The notes: generated from the letters alone by a model not told the origin. Counted from the first letter of the stretch, positions 27,661 through 37,059 are shown. The stretch: DNA of 64,000 bases from JALHSW01 sp963720675 (GCA_963720675.1 CAVRGH010000010.1:434001-498000); one strand, 5' to 3'. Numbers and translations: made by a program.

Positions 27661-27666
27661 TACGCT
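27661..27666 (+). promoter_or_regulatory. -10 box of the molybdopterin oxidoreductase gene
   Basis: TACGCT, 7 nt before the ATG at 27674. Confidence 0.5.
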
Positions 27667-27673
27667 CACGCGC

Positions 27674-29876
27674 ATGACGGACCTCCACCACCGGACCTGC
27701 CCGCTCTGCGAGGCCATGTGCGGCCTCGAGCTCCACGTCGAGGACCAGCGCGTGACCCTCATCCGTGCCGACCGCGACGACGTCTGGAGCAAGGGCTTCC
27801 TGTGCCCCAAGGGCACGACCCTCGGCCACCTCTACGAGGACCCCGACCGCATCCGCGAGCCGATGATCCGCGAGGGCGACCAATGGCGCGAGGTCTCGTG
27901 GGACGACGCGTTCGCCCGGTGCGAGGAGCTCCTGCTCGGCGTCCGCGAGCGGCACGGCATCGAGGCGATGACCGCCTACATCGGCAACCCGACCGTCCAC
28001 AACTTCTCGCTCAGCCGGTACGTCGGCCTGCTGATCGGGCTCGCGAGCTTCCCGATGATCTACTCGGCCGGCACGGTCGACCAGTGGCCGAAGAACGTCG
28101 CGTGCGCGCTCATGTACGGGGGGATGTGGGACATCCCCGCACCCGACCTCCAGCGCACCGACTACTTCCTCGTGCTCGGTGCGAACCCCCAGGCGTCGCA
28201 AGGCAGCCTGCTCGCGTGCCCCGACGTGCTCGGGGAGATCGACAAGATCCGGGAGCGGGGCGGGCGAACGGTGGTCGTCGACCCGCGCCGCACCGGGACC
28301 GCGGACCGGGCCGACGAGTGGATCCCGATCGTCCCGGGCACCGACGCAGCGATGCTGCTCGCGATCGTCCACGTGCTGTTCGCCGACGGGCTCGTCGACC
28401 TCGGCGACGTCGCCGACCTGGTCACCGGGGTCGACGAGGTCGAGGCCGCGGCCCGCCCGTTCACCCCCGAAGCGGTCGCCGACGCGTGCGGCGTGCCCGC
28501 TGCGAAGATCCGTGAGATCGCCCACGACCTCGCTGCCGCGCCGAGTGCCGCGATCTACGGCCGGATCGGGCTCTGCAACCAGGAGTTCGGCACCGTCGCG
28601 ACGTGGCTGGTCGACGTGGTCTCGATCCTCTCGGGCAACTTCGACCGCCCGGGCGGCACGATGTTCGGCAAGCCCATCGCCTGGTCGCTCGCCACGCTCC
28701 CCAACCCCATGTGGGCCGACGGCTACACCTTCGGTCGCTGGACGAGCCGCGTACGCGGTGCTCCCGAGGTGCTCGGACAGGTCCCGGTCTCGTGCCTCGC
28801 GGAGGAGATCGCGACCCCGGGTGAGGGTCAGCTCAAGGCGCTCATCACGATTGCCGGCAACCCGGTCATCAGTGCGCCGGACGCGGGGCGGCTCGACGAG
28901 GCGCTGCCCCTGCTCGAGTGCATGATCAGCCTCGACAACTCGCTCAACGAGACGACCCGACACGCGCACGTGATCCTCCCCGGCCTCGCCGCGCTCGAGC
29001 AGCCGCACTACGACGAGACCATCTGGTCCTGGGCGTCGCGCAGTGCGGGCAACTACTCCCCCGCCGTCTTCCCGCGCGACGACCGGCCCCACGAGTGGGA
29101 GATCCTCGCCCGCCTCGGCGCCTGGTCGCGCGGGGCTCCAGGGCGACCAGGTCGACGTGGCCGCGCTCGACGACGGGTTCGTCGGTGCCCTTGCCGGGGC
29201 GAAGGGCCTGGACCCTGCCGACGTGCTCGCGCACTACGACGCCGGCGGTCCCGAGCGCATCCTCGACCTCACCATCCGCACCGGCCCGTGGGGCGACTGG
29301 TACGGCCGGGAGCCCGACGGGCTGACCTTGCAGTCCTTCAAGGACGCACCGCACGGCATCGACCTCGGACCGATGGTGCCGCGTGCCCGCGAGGTGATCT
29401 CCACGCGATCCGGCAAGATCGAGGTGGCCCCCGAGTACATCGTGGGCGACCTCGACCGGTTGCAGGCGAGGGTCCGGCGCCGACACGAGGGTTTGCTGCT
29501 GACGAGCCGACGCCACGTGCGCTCCAACAACTCCTGGATGCACAACGTGAAGGTGCTGGTGAAGGGCAAGGACCGCTGCACGTTGCTCATCCACCCCGAC
29601 GATGCCGAGCGCACCGGGGTCGTCGACGGCAAGCTCGCCCGCGTCTCCTCGGAGGCGGGCGCGCTCGAGGTACCGGTCGAGGTGTCGGATGAGATGATGC
29701 CCGGCGTCGTGTCGCTGCCCCACGGGTGGGGCCACGACAAGGCCGGCACCCGGATGGCGACCGCCCACGAGCACGCGGGCGTCAACAACAACCTGTTGGC
29801 CCCCGGCCGTTTCGTCGACCAGATCTCCGGCAACGCCGCGGTCAACGGCATCCCGGTGGAGGTCGTCCCCGCCTGA
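27674..29876 (+). CDS. molybdopterin-dependent oxidoreductase (DMSO reductase family), one frameshift
   Basis: Large Mo/W-bisMGD enzyme of the formate dehydrogenase/nitrate reductase superfamily, about 733 aa. N-terminal iron-sulfur site CPLCEAMCG...FLCPKG (four Cys). MGD-binding parts: YSAGTVDQWPKN, LVLGANPQASQGS, VVVDPRRTGTADRADEW, YGRIGLCNQEFGT, LSGNFDRPGGTMF, TIAGNPVISAPDAG and, in the C-terminal beta-barrel, RHVRSNNSWMHNV, IHPDDAER and LPHGWGH. No Tat signal, so cytoplasmic. One frameshift near 29130; deleting one G joins the parts. No small or membrane subunit is next to it. Substrate unknown. Confidence 0.88.
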
Positions 29877-29932
29877 GCGCAGCGAGACCCGCTCGGCCGG
29901 CCGGTGGGAACCCCGATCCGGGGTCCTGGCGC

Positions 29933-29938
29933 TAGGTT
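29933..29938 (+). promoter_or_regulatory. -10 box of the VOC gene
   Basis: TAGGTT, 7 nt before the ATG at 29946. Confidence 0.5.
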
Positions 29939-29945
29939 CCTCCGC

Positions 29946-30356
29946 ATGGCGACCCAGCGGGGCAACGACGCGGCCGGGGCGGTCGGCTGGTTCCGCGGGA
30001 TCGTGGTGGATGCGGACGACATCGACCTGCTCGCCGCGTTCTGGGGCGCGGTGCTCGGCGTGAGCGTGGTCGAGCACTTCGACGACTGGGTCATGTTGAG
30101 CCCGTCCCACGGCGGCGCGTACCTCGCGTTCCAGCCACGCGACGTCGGCGACGATGCGCCGGCACGCCTCCGCCTCGACGTGGAGGTCGGTGACCTCGAC
30201 GGGGCCACGCAACGGATCGAGACCCTGGGCGGACGCCTCGTCGACGTGGTCGACGAGGCCGAGGTGCCGTACCACCTCATGGCGGATCCCGAGGGCAACG
30301 AGTTCTCGATCGTGCTGCCGATCCCGTCGGGGACGGGCGGCGGCTCCGGCACGTGA
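29946..30356 (+). CDS. VOC (glyoxalase/bleomycin-resistance fold) protein
   Basis: 136 aa, one double-module VOC domain: FRGIVVDADDIDLLAAFWGAVLG at the start, DDWVMLSP, then RLRLDVEVGDLDGATQRIETLGG and the closing ADPEGNEFSIV. The terminal D-P-x-G-N-x-F is a typical last strand of glyoxalase-like proteins, including the ligand Glu region. Small-molecule binding or isomerase/dioxygenase activity is possible; metal ligands are not clear. The start follows TAGGTT. The stop overlaps a GTG of the next gene (GTGA). Confidence 0.8.
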   Translation: MATQRGNDAAGAVGWFRGIVVDADDIDLLAAFWGAVLGVSVVEHFDDWVMLSPSHGGAYLAFQPRDVGDDAPARLRLDVEVGDLDGATQRIETLGGRLVDVVDEAEVPYHLMADPEGNEFSIVLPIPSGTGGGSGT

Positions 30357-31448
30357 GCATGGCCGAAATGAGCGGATCCGCGCCGGCGGGCGTCTGGTGG
30401 CACGTCCCCGACGAACGGCTCGCCCCGGCGATCGGCGGGATCGTCGGCGCGCTCGCCGCGGTCCCCGACGGGCCGACCCCCCTGCAGTGGACGATGCTCG
30501 AAGCCGTCGTGCGCCATGTCTTCGGCAGCGACCTCGATCCGCGCAACGTGCCGGTGCTCGATCCTGCGCAGCTCGCCGACGCGTTGCTCACCGGACGCGC
30601 CCGACTGCTCGCGGTGCACCTCATGGTGACGCTGGAGTTCGTGCGTCATCCCGAACCTCTCGGCCTCGCCGAGTCCGTCGCGCGGTACACGGACGCGCTC
30701 GGCGTCGACGAGCCGATGGTCAGCGCGGCGCGCCATTTCGCCGACGACCAGGCGCTGTTGCTGTATCTCGACATCCAGCGGAACGCCGAGTTCACGGAGC
30801 AGACGTGGCGCGACGCGCGTGCGGGACGATGGTGGCGACTCCTGCGCAACAAGCTGGCGTACCAGGGGCTCGTCGCCGACCCCGAGATCGCCGCGCGCTG
30901 GCGCAGCCTCGACGCCTGCCCCGAGGGTTCGTGGGGCCGCGCGGTCGCCGAGTTCTACCACCGACACGGCTTCCCGTACCCCGGCGAGCGCGACGGCATC
31001 TCCGAGGTGGGTGCGCGCCACGACTTCGTGCACGTCCTCGCGGAGTACCCGCCGACCCCGGAGGGTGAGATCGACGTGTTCGCACTGATCGCGGCGGCGA
31101 TGCCCGACCCGAAGGGGTTCACGCAGTTCGCGATGACGCTCGGGCTCTTCCAGAACGGCGCGATCCGTCACGTCGCGGGAAAGCGCATCCGGATCGCTCG
31201 CACCGACACGCTCGCCGATCCCGGGGCGCCGGCCCGGTGGGCCGACGCGATGCGGCAGCGGCGCGGCGTGCACTGCCGACGTGCTCAACGTCGACCACTT
31301 CGCGATGAAGGCTCTGCCACTCGACGAGGTGCGGGAGCGCCTCGGGATCCTCCCCAAGGGAGTCCCGGGCCCCGACGAGGCGCCGCGGAAGCGGGTCCAC
31401 CACCCTGGCGGCGGCCCGGGGCATGCTCTCCAACCCGATCCGGGGTAG
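30353..31448 (+). CDS. Coq4-like protein with HDxxH-x11-E motif (one frameshift)
   Basis: About 362 aa. The key segment GARHDFVHVLAEYPPTPEGEID gives H-D-x-x-H followed after 11 residues by E, the metal motif of Coq4, a protein of ubiquinone synthesis. The remaining sequence is helix-rich (LAVHLMVTLEFVRHPEPL, FADDQALLLYLDIQRN). Bacteria of this type use menaquinone, so a Coq role is not expected; related small-molecule hydroxylase or decarboxylase chemistry is possible. Frame changes near 31265; the continued frame reads ADVLNVDHFAMKALPLDEV and stops at a TAG near 31448. The start may be the GTG at 30353 or the ATG at 30359. Confidence 0.62.
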
Positions 31449-31461
31449 CCAGGAGAACACA

Positions 31462-31668
31462 GTGCCCGAAGAGCTCGACCTGACCCCGATCGAGATGGAC
31501 TGCATCCGGTGCCGCACACGCGCGCTCATGCGCTTCTACGGCCTCTGCCCCGCCTGCCGCGACGAGCTCCACGCCAAGTTCGCAGCCGAGGGCCGGACCC
31601 TCGAGGTCGCCGAGTACGAGCCCAAGATGAACGTGACCCCGAACGCAGTGGCCCTCAAGGACGACTGA
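31462..31668 (+). CDS. small zinc-ribbon protein
   Basis: 68 aa from a GTG at 31462 with AGGAG 6 nt upstream. Two C-x-x-C knuckles: MDCIRCRTRA and GLCPACRDE, separated by about 12 residues, as in small zinc ribbons that bind nucleic acid or protein. The end (EVAEYEPKMNVTPNAVALKDD) is acidic and probably flexible. It starts 14 bp after the Coq4-like gene and has an SD, unlike the leaderless genes around it, so it is probably internal in a transcript. Function unknown. Confidence 0.7.
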   Translation: MPEELDLTPIEMDCIRCRTRALMRFYGLCPACRDELHAKFAAEGRTLEVAEYEPKMNVTPNAVALKDD

Positions 31669-31707
31669 GCCGCGGTGCCGTCGCGGCCGGAGTGGCAGGA
31701 TGCGGGC

Positions 31708-32589
31708 ATGGGAGCGACCGTGCAGCGGGTGACCAACGGCGCGGCCTCCGACGAGACGATGGCCGCCGTCCTGGAGGTCCTCGAGGCCGACGGCGCGGTG
31801 ATCGTCGAGGGTCTCATCCCCTCCGCTGTCGTCGATGCGGTGAACCGTGAGGTCGAGCCGTTCTTCGCCGCGGCCAACCCCGAGATGCGCCACCTCAACC
31901 CCGCCATCGGCGCCTTCCACGGGCCGTACACGAAGCACGTCTCGGGTCTGGCCGGGAAGTCGCGCACGTTCGCGACCGAGATCATGGTGCACCCGCTGCT
32001 CCGGGGCATCTGCGACGCGATCCTCGGCCCATCGTGCGCGCGGTGGCAGCTGAACCTCGCGCACCTGCTCGCGCGCGGACCGGGTGCGGACGATCAGTAC
32101 CTTCACCGCGACGAGCTCGTCTGGAACCTCGTCCCTCGCCCGCACCCCCAGCTCCAGGTCGCGTCCATGGTCGCCCTCGTCGACTTCACCGAGGACATCG
32201 GCGCGACCCGGGTCGTCCCGGGCAGCCACCGGTGGGACCACGCGCGGGCCCCCGAGCCCGACGAGCTCGCGGTCGCCGAGATGCCCGCGGGCTCAGCGGC
32301 GATCTACCTGGGCTCCACGATCCATGGCGGCGGGGCCAACACGAGCGCCGCGACCTGGCGGCGGGGCGTGCACCTCAGCTACACGCTGGGGTGGCTCCGG
32401 ACCGAGGAGAACAACTATCTGGCCGTGCCACCCGAGGTGGCCGCGACGCTGCCCCGCGAGGCCCAGGAGGTGCTCGGGTACGCGATCCACGACGCCATGC
32501 GGATGGCGGGCGGGTACCTCGGGATGGTGGATCTACGCGATCCGATCGAGCTGCTCGAGGTGGGAGAGCTCGGGAGCGCCGGGGCCTAG
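31708..32589 (+). CDS. phytanoyl-CoA dioxygenase (PhyH) family protein
   Basis: Fe(II)/2-oxoglutarate oxygenase, 293 aa, intact. Iron ligands: H-x-D in QYLHRDELVWN (about residue 133) and the distal His in GSTIHGGGANTS (about 210); the 2OG-binding Arg is in TWRRGVHLSY. The N-terminal half (DGAVIVEGLIPSAVVDAVNREVEPFF) matches the usual PhyH start. Hydroxylates an unactivated carbon; substrates in the family include lipids and secondary metabolites. ATG at 31708 with CAGGAT close upstream. It lies after the zinc-ribbon gene and before a convergent small gene. Confidence 0.88.
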   Translation: MGATVQRVTNGAASDETMAAVLEVLEADGAVIVEGLIPSAVVDAVNREVEPFFAAANPEMRHLNPAIGAFHGPYTKHVSGLAGKSRTFATEIMVHPLLRGICDAILGPSCARWQLNLAHLLARGPGADDQYLHRDELVWNLVPRPHPQLQVASMVALVDFTEDIGATRVVPGSHRWDHARAPEPDELAVAEMPAGSAAIYLGSTIHGGGANTSAATWRRGVHLSYTLGWLRTEENNYLAVPPEVAATLPREAQEVLGYAIHDAMRMAGGYLGMVDLRDPIELLEVGELGSAGA

Positions 32590-32792
32590 GCCCAGGCGGA
32601 CTCGCCGGCCGCGATGCGGATGCGCTCGCGGGCGACGGGTGCGTGCGTGGCGCAGTAGACCTTGCCGCGGACGCGGGAGGCGCCGCAGGCCGGCATGACG
32701 CAGCCGGCAGCCTTGGTGGTCTTGGTGGTCTTGGTCCGGCTGGGACGGCGCGTCCGGGTGGTCGCTGAGGACTTGGTTCGCGGACTGCTCAT
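32586..32792 (-). CDS. small basic protein with a Cys/His cluster
   Basis: 68 aa. The first 35 residues are Ser/Thr/Arg/Lys-rich (SSPRTKSSATTRTRRPSRTK, then TKTTKAAG), like histone H1-type tails. The second half has C-x4-C-x8-C-x2-H (GCVMPACGAS...YCATHAP), a likely zinc site. Such proteins could bind nucleic acid. It probably has a leader of about 145 nt with a hairpin. The stop overlaps the PhyH stop region by 4 bp (convergent). No named family is recognised. Confidence 0.62.
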   Translation of the reverse strand: MSSPRTKSSATTRTRRPSRTKTTKTTKAAGCVMPACGASRVRGKVYCATHAPVARERIRIAAGESAWA

Positions 32793-33011
32793 GGGGTGCT
32801 CGTTTCTCGGAGTTCGGCGGCGCTCGATGGTGTGCTGAGCACCGTCATCGAGGCGGGTGCTCGCCCGCCTCCGGTTCGGTTCGGGGGAAGCCGTTCCGGG
32901 ACGATCACGGCGCATTCACGCCAGCCTCGAGGTGGATTCGGGAGTGTAGCGCATCTGCGACTCGTGTGGTGGAACGTCGCCTTCGACCCCGATATTCCGC
33001 CGGATTGCGGG
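32793..33011 (-). promoter_or_regulatory. 219-bp gap: probable promoter and leader of the small basic protein
   Basis: Contains a TACACT box on the minus strand (32943-32948), which would start a transcript about 145 nt before the ATG at 32792, and a hairpin GAGGCGGG, loop TGCTCG, CCCGCCTC (32850-32871, 8-bp perfect stem) within that leader. No open reading frame is convincing in it. The AT content near 32985-33000 is above the window average. Confidence 0.4.
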
Positions 33012-33400
33012 CTATTCGCCCGATTCGTCCAGATCGGGGTCGGCCTCGGCATCGGGGTAGGCCGTCATCGTCACGATCCGGCCCTCCTCGTCGAAGGTCA
33101 TCACGTCGGTGGAGGTCATGACCATCTCATCGTCGCCCAGAGGCACCTCGATCCGGAACTGGAACGCCGCTCGGTCCCCGACCACGGTCACCGGGCCGAT
33201 CCGGCGCAGCCGCAGCTCGACGCCGGAGTTCTGGGCGTAGAACTCGCGCCGAGCTCCCGGCCGACCCGGGGCTCGGAGCCGACCGGGTCCTCGATCACGG
33301 GCTGGTCGCCGAAGAGGTCGAGGACCGCATCCGGATCCCCTCCCGCCACGGCGTCGAGGTAGCGGTCGCACACCTCGACGATCCTCGCTCGTTCGGCCAT
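33012..33400 (-). CDS. ketosteroid-isomerase / SnoaL-like protein (one frameshift)
   Basis: About 130 aa, NTF2-like fold. RYLDAVAGGDPDAVLDLFGD and VIEDPVGSEP match the steroid delta-isomerase start, where the Asp of E-D-P-V-G is the proton-shuttling base. The second half (GVELRLRRIGPVTVVGDRAAFQFRIEV, DVMTFDEEGRIVTMTAYP) forms the sheet. The frame changes near 33255, between RVGRE and REFYAQNSG. ATG at 33400. It could act on steroid or terpenoid ketones; the catalytic Tyr is probably in RYLDA. Reasonable confidence in the fold, less in activity. Confidence 0.72.
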
Positions 33401-33484
33401 CGGCGCTCCTGCCCTCGGGAGCCCGGTGGGGCTCGGCAGCCGCATGCTAGAGACTCCGACTCGGCACATCCTGAGGCGTCCCGG

Positions 33485-35054
33485 TCACACCGCCGGTCGA
33501 TCGACGTCCGTCGCCGCCCGATCGAGCACCTCGGCGTATCGCAGGGCGAGGTGCCCGACCGCCCAGTGGAACCGGTACGCCGCCCGCGGGGCGCGCTGGA
33601 ACTCCCACTGGCGCAGGCGGATCCGGCGATCCAGACGGTTGAGCCTCCAGACGATCCGGTAGACCACCCAGTACACCGGGGGCGTGCACGCCGCCCAGAC
33701 GCGCAGTCGGGTGCCCTGCCACAGCCCGAGCTCCCGCACCAGCGACGCCCAGAACCGTCCGAACTCCTCTTCGCCGCGCGTCGACAGTGCGGTGTCGGGT
33801 CCGACCGAGGCTCCGACCACCTTGTGCTGCCCGAAGTCGGCGCGTGCGACCCCGGCATCTTCCACCATGCGCCGCGGGATGGGCCGGTCGTACTTGCGAC
33901 CGACGGACCACGGGCGCATCTCCTCGGAGTGCGAGATGCGGTGGATCGCTCCCGCGTGCACACCGCCGATCGTCCCCACGTGCACGAACACGATCCCGGC
34001 CCGCACCCCGAGCTCGTGCGTACTCTCCGACGGATGGATGCCGGCCCCGGGGAAACGGGCCGGGAAACAGAGGTCCGCCCCGATCTCCTGCGGCCCCATC
34101 GTCCAGAGGTCGTCGCCCCAGGTGCCGACGAGCACGAGTGACGCCGGCGATCGGCTCGTGAGCCCCGTCAGGGCGAGGCGGACCGGCCCCCCGCACGAAG
34201 CTGCGCACTCGATCTCGGGCCGCTCCGGATCTTCACGCCACTCGTCGAACGGGAGCTCCTGGACGCGCAACCCCAGCACCGCGGCGAGCGGGGCGCCGTC
34301 GTCGGGGAACGGTCCGGGGCGCGCCTCGACGGTGAACGCCTCCCGGATCCCCGCAGCCGCGCCGAGCACGCTCGCCGCCGAGCTGTCGTACCCGCTCGAG
34401 AGCGTGGTCACGGCGCCGAGCGGGGTGCGCCGCTCCGGCGCCGCTCCGTTCGCGACGAGCCGCGGCCACGGTGTCGCCGAGGAGATCCCGGTACTCGGCG
34501 TAGTCCCGGGGTTCGGGTGCGACCGGCTTCACCAACCGCTCGGTCGTCAGGTCGCTGCGAACGAGCAGGGGGGGAGCAGGTCGGTCCCGGCGTGCGCTTG
34601 GAGCTGCGCGCCGTCCGCGAGCGGCATCGTCGCGGGGGATCCCGCGGTCCCGGAGCCGCCACATGCGAGCGAGGTCGGAGCGGTACCAGCGGTAGCGCCG
34701 GTCGACGCGGGCGCCCGCCGCCGCGAGCGCGACGGGCAACGAGTTGGCCGTGACCAACCGCGAGCCGGCGGCAACGCTGAAGTAGTTGTCGCACATGTGA
34801 CTCGGACCACAGAGGCGGAGCCCTCCGTCGACGATCTCCCCGCCCGACCCCATCACCGTGGGCGCCGCCGCGAAGCCGTGCTCGGCGAACGCGCCGTCCC
34901 AGGACCCCCGCGAACCACCAGTCGAGTCCGACCTCCACCACGCGCCGACGACGAGGTCCACGCCCTCCGAACCCGGCGTGACCGTCGCGCACCACCCGTG
35001 GCGCGGGAGGTCCGAGACCCGCCGGACCTGGAGTTCGAGGCGGGGTACCGTCAC
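33485..35054 (-). CDS. PP-loop protein resembling asparagine synthase, atypical (frameshifted)
   Basis: About 520 aa when repaired. The C-terminal half begins with a PP-loop-like VTTLSSGYDSSAASVLG, equivalent to the ATP-pyrophosphatase loop S-G-G-x-D-S of AsnB but with Tyr in place of the second Gly. It goes on with TWGDDLWTMGPQEIGADL and HKVVGASVGPDTALSTRGEEEFGR. The N-terminal half (LRLCGPSHMCDNYFSVAAGSRLVTANSLPVAL) resembles a degenerate glutamine-amidotransferase lobe without the N-terminal Cys, so ammonia supply from Gln is unlikely. Frame breaks near 34640-34560 and 34420. GTG start at 35054 behind TAGGGT. It may adenylate a substrate in a small secondary pathway. Confidence 0.6.
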
Positions 35055-35060
35055 GTCCCG

Positions 35061-35066
35061 ACCCTA
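35061..35066 (-). promoter_or_regulatory. -10 box of the PP-loop gene
   Basis: TAGGGT on the minus strand, 6 nt before the GTG at 35054. Confidence 0.45.
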
Positions 35067-35234
35067 CGGCGGACCCGTCGTCCGCCGGCCGCCGGACACC
35101 CGACGCCCGACCCGAGGCTGCACTCGTGGGCAGATTCAGCGATGCGGTGGCCATCGTCCCGGCCCCTCGACCTCGGGACCTGGCACCAGGGTGTTCGCCG
35201 TGAACCTCGCGGCGCCGACGTCGAGCCGCGGCAC

Positions 35235-35777
35235 GTGACGACCTACGTCGCGCTCCTGCGCGCGATCAACGTCTCCGGCCGCAACAAGATCCCGATGGCC
35301 GACCTCCGGGCGCTGTTCAGCGGTCTCGGGCACGATGACGTGACCACGTACCTCCAGAGTGGGAACGTGGTGTTCCACACGAAGCGAGCGAAGACCCACG
35401 ATCTCGCGGAGCGCGATCGAGGCACGCATCGCGGCCGCGACCTCGGGCTCGAGGTGCCGGTGCTCGTCCGCACGCAGCGCGAGCTGGAGATCCTCTTCGC
35501 CGACAACCCGTTCGCCGGACCGCGGGTGGATCCGAAGACCCTGCACGCCGTGTTCCTCGAGGAACGCGCCGCAGCGCGGGCCTTCGCCGACCTCGACCTC
35601 ACGCGGTACGAGCCTGACGAGCTGTCGGTACACGGGCAGGAGATCTACCTCTCGTGCCCCGGGGGCTACGGCACGACCAAGCTCGACAACGCGTTCTTCG
35701 AACGACGCCTCGGGACCCGCGCGACCACCCGGAACTGGCGGACGATCACGAGCCTCGTGGAGCTGGCGCAGGGTTGA
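35235..35777 (+). CDS. DUF1697 family protein (paired frameshifts)
   Basis: 180 aa. Family hallmarks: YVALLRAINVSGRNKIPMADLRALF at the start, YLQSGNVVF near 40, the middle LGLEVPVLVRTQRELEILFADNPF and the end CPGGYGTTKLDNAFFERRLG...TRNWRTITSL. No biochemical function is assigned to the family. A short out-of-frame stretch lies between about 35415 and 35445: one extra G and one missing G restore AERIEARIAAD. GTG start at 35235. Convergent with glnII, 52 bp apart. Confidence 0.85.
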   Translation: MTTYVALLRAINVSGRNKIPMADLRALFSGLGHDDVTTYLQSGNVVFHTKRAKTHDLAERDRGTHRGRDLGLEVPVLVRTQRELEILFADNPFAGPRVDPKTLHAVFLEERAAARAFADLDLTRYEPDELSVHGQEIYLSCPGGYGTTKLDNAFFERRLGTRATTRNWRTITSLVELAQG

Positions 35778-35829
35778 CCCGCACCAGCTCCACGCGAGCC
35801 CGGAACACCTCGACCGCGACCTGGTCGAC

Positions 35830-36846
35830 CTAGACCTTCGCCGGCTCCTTGGCCAGGGCCCCGCAGCAGGTCTCGATCATCAGCCGGGCGACGACGTACG
35901 GATCGATGTTGGCGTTCGGGCGCCGGTCCTCGATCCAACCCTTCTTCGCCTTTGCGACCGCCCACGGGATCCGGATCGATGCACCACGGTCGGACTCGCC
36001 GTAGCTGAACTGGTCGTACGGCGCGGTCTCGTGCTCGCCGGTGAGGCGGTGCTCGATGCCCGGTCCGTAGTTGGACACGTGGAGCTCGACGTTCTGGCCG
36101 AGCGCCTCGCACGCCGTGATGATCGCATCCCAGCTCTCGCGCATCGCGTTGGTCGAGAAGTTCGTGTGCGCACCGGCACCGTTCCAGTCGCCCCGGATCG
36201 GCTTGGGGTCGAGCGTGGCGCGGGTGTTGAAGTCCTCGGCGACGCGGTACAGGAGCCAGCGGGCCACCCAGAGCTCATCGCCGATGGCCGGCGCGCCCAG
36301 GATCCCCATCTGGAACTCCCACTGCCCCATCATCACCTCGGCGTTGGTGCCCTCGATGGAGAGGCCGGCGTCGATGCACGCCTGCGTGTGCGCCTCGACG
36401 ATCGGTCGCCCCACGATCTCGGGCGAGCCGACGCCGCAGTAGTACGGACCCTGCGGAGCCGGGAACCCGGTCTGCGGCCAACCCAACGGGTAGTTGTCCT
36501 TGAGGAACGTGTACTCCTGCTCGATGCCGAACATCGGTTCCTGGTCCGCGTACTTCTCCGACGCCGCCACCAGCGCCGCACGGGTGTTCGTCGGATGCGG
36601 GGTGAAGTCGGTGAGCTCGACCTCGCACAGGACCAGGACGTTGTCGTTCTTGCGGATCGGGTCGGGACAGGTGAACACGGGACGCAGCACGCAGTCCGAG
36701 TTGTTTCCCGGCGCCTGGTTCGTGCTCGAACCGTCGAAGCCCCAGATGCCGGGCTCCTTCCCGTCCGCGATGATGCGCGTCTTGTTCCGCATCAGCGGGG
36801 TCGGCTTCGTGCCGTCGATCCAGATGTACTCCGCTTGGTAGCTCAT
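35830..36846 (-). CDS. glnII: glutamine synthetase, eukaryotic type (GSII)
   Basis: Joins ammonia to glutamate at the cost of ATP. 338 aa, intact, the length of GSII and not of the 470-aa GSI. Markers: AEYIWIDGTKPTPLMRNKTR at the start, WGFDGSSTNQAPGNNSDC, EPMFGIEQEYTFL (metal Glu), AEVMMGQWEFQMG, GDWNGAGAHTNFST (metal and ATP region), and EDRRPNANIDPYVV near the end. As a GSII it would lack the adenylylation control of GSI. A strong SD (AAGAGGA) precedes the ATG at 36846. A GlnR-like box 104-130 nt upstream suggests nitrogen control. Known from Frankia, Streptomyces and rhizobia. Confidence 0.95.
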   Translation of the reverse strand: MSYQAEYIWIDGTKPTPLMRNKTRIIADGKEPGIWGFDGSSTNQAPGNNSDCVLRPVFTCPDPIRKNDNVLVLCEVELTDFTPHPTNTRAALVAASEKYADQEPMFGIEQEYTFLKDNYPLGWPQTGFPAPQGPYYCGVGSPEIVGRPIVEAHTQACIDAGLSIEGTNAEVMMGQWEFQMGILGAPAIGDELWVARWLLYRVAEDFNTRATLDPKPIRGDWNGAGAHTNFSTNAMRESWDAIITACEALGQNVELHVSNYGPGIEHRLTGEHETAPYDQFSYGESDRGASIRIPWAVAKAKKGWIEDRRPNANIDPYVVARLMIETCCGALAKEPAKV

Positions 36847-36949
36847 GGTCCTCTTCCTTGAGGTCGGCGTGCTGAGACTGGGGTTCGAGGGCTGGCGGCG
36901 GTCCGGTGCCGCCTCGTGGGGGGAACGACCACGAGCGTCCCAGCGGCTC

Positions 36950-36976
36950 GTCTCCGAACCGTGTCATGAATGTTTC
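36950..36976 (-). promoter_or_regulatory. candidate GlnR-type operator upstream of glnII
   Basis: Read on the minus strand: GAAAC, 6 nt, GACAC, 6 nt, GAGAC, three 5-mers at exact 11-bp spacing. The known Streptomyces GlnR box is a row of GTNAC/GAAAC-type half-sites with 6-nt spacers. It sits in the shared 252-bp gap between glnII and the monooxygenase. Assignment is inference. Confidence 0.45.
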
Positions 36977-37053
36977 GGGTAGATGAACACGACTCGGAGC
37001 CGGATCTCGACTCGGAGCCGACCCCCCGCCCCGACCGGGAAGGCACGATCCGG

Positions 37054-37059
37054 TACGTT
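37054..37059 (+). promoter_or_regulatory. -10 box of the flavin monooxygenase gene
   Basis: TACGTT about 40 nt before the ATG at 37099; an AGGAG lies 4 nt before that ATG, so this transcript would have a short leader. Confidence 0.4.

Noticed and set aside
27155..29092. 645-codon minus-strand frame over the molybdopterin oxidoreductase
   Set aside because: Shadow of the real gene; the only meaningful part is the helicase end, which belongs to another frame.
27674..29876. Selenocysteine in the molybdopterin oxidoreductase, as in formate dehydrogenase H
   Set aside because: No in-frame TGA is seen near the Mo-ligand region; the only clear case is the redoxin.
29234..31519. 761-codon minus-strand frame over the VOC and Coq4-like genes
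   Set aside because: Low-complexity Ser/Arg/Pro text; the plus-strand genes have recognisable motifs and a -10 box.
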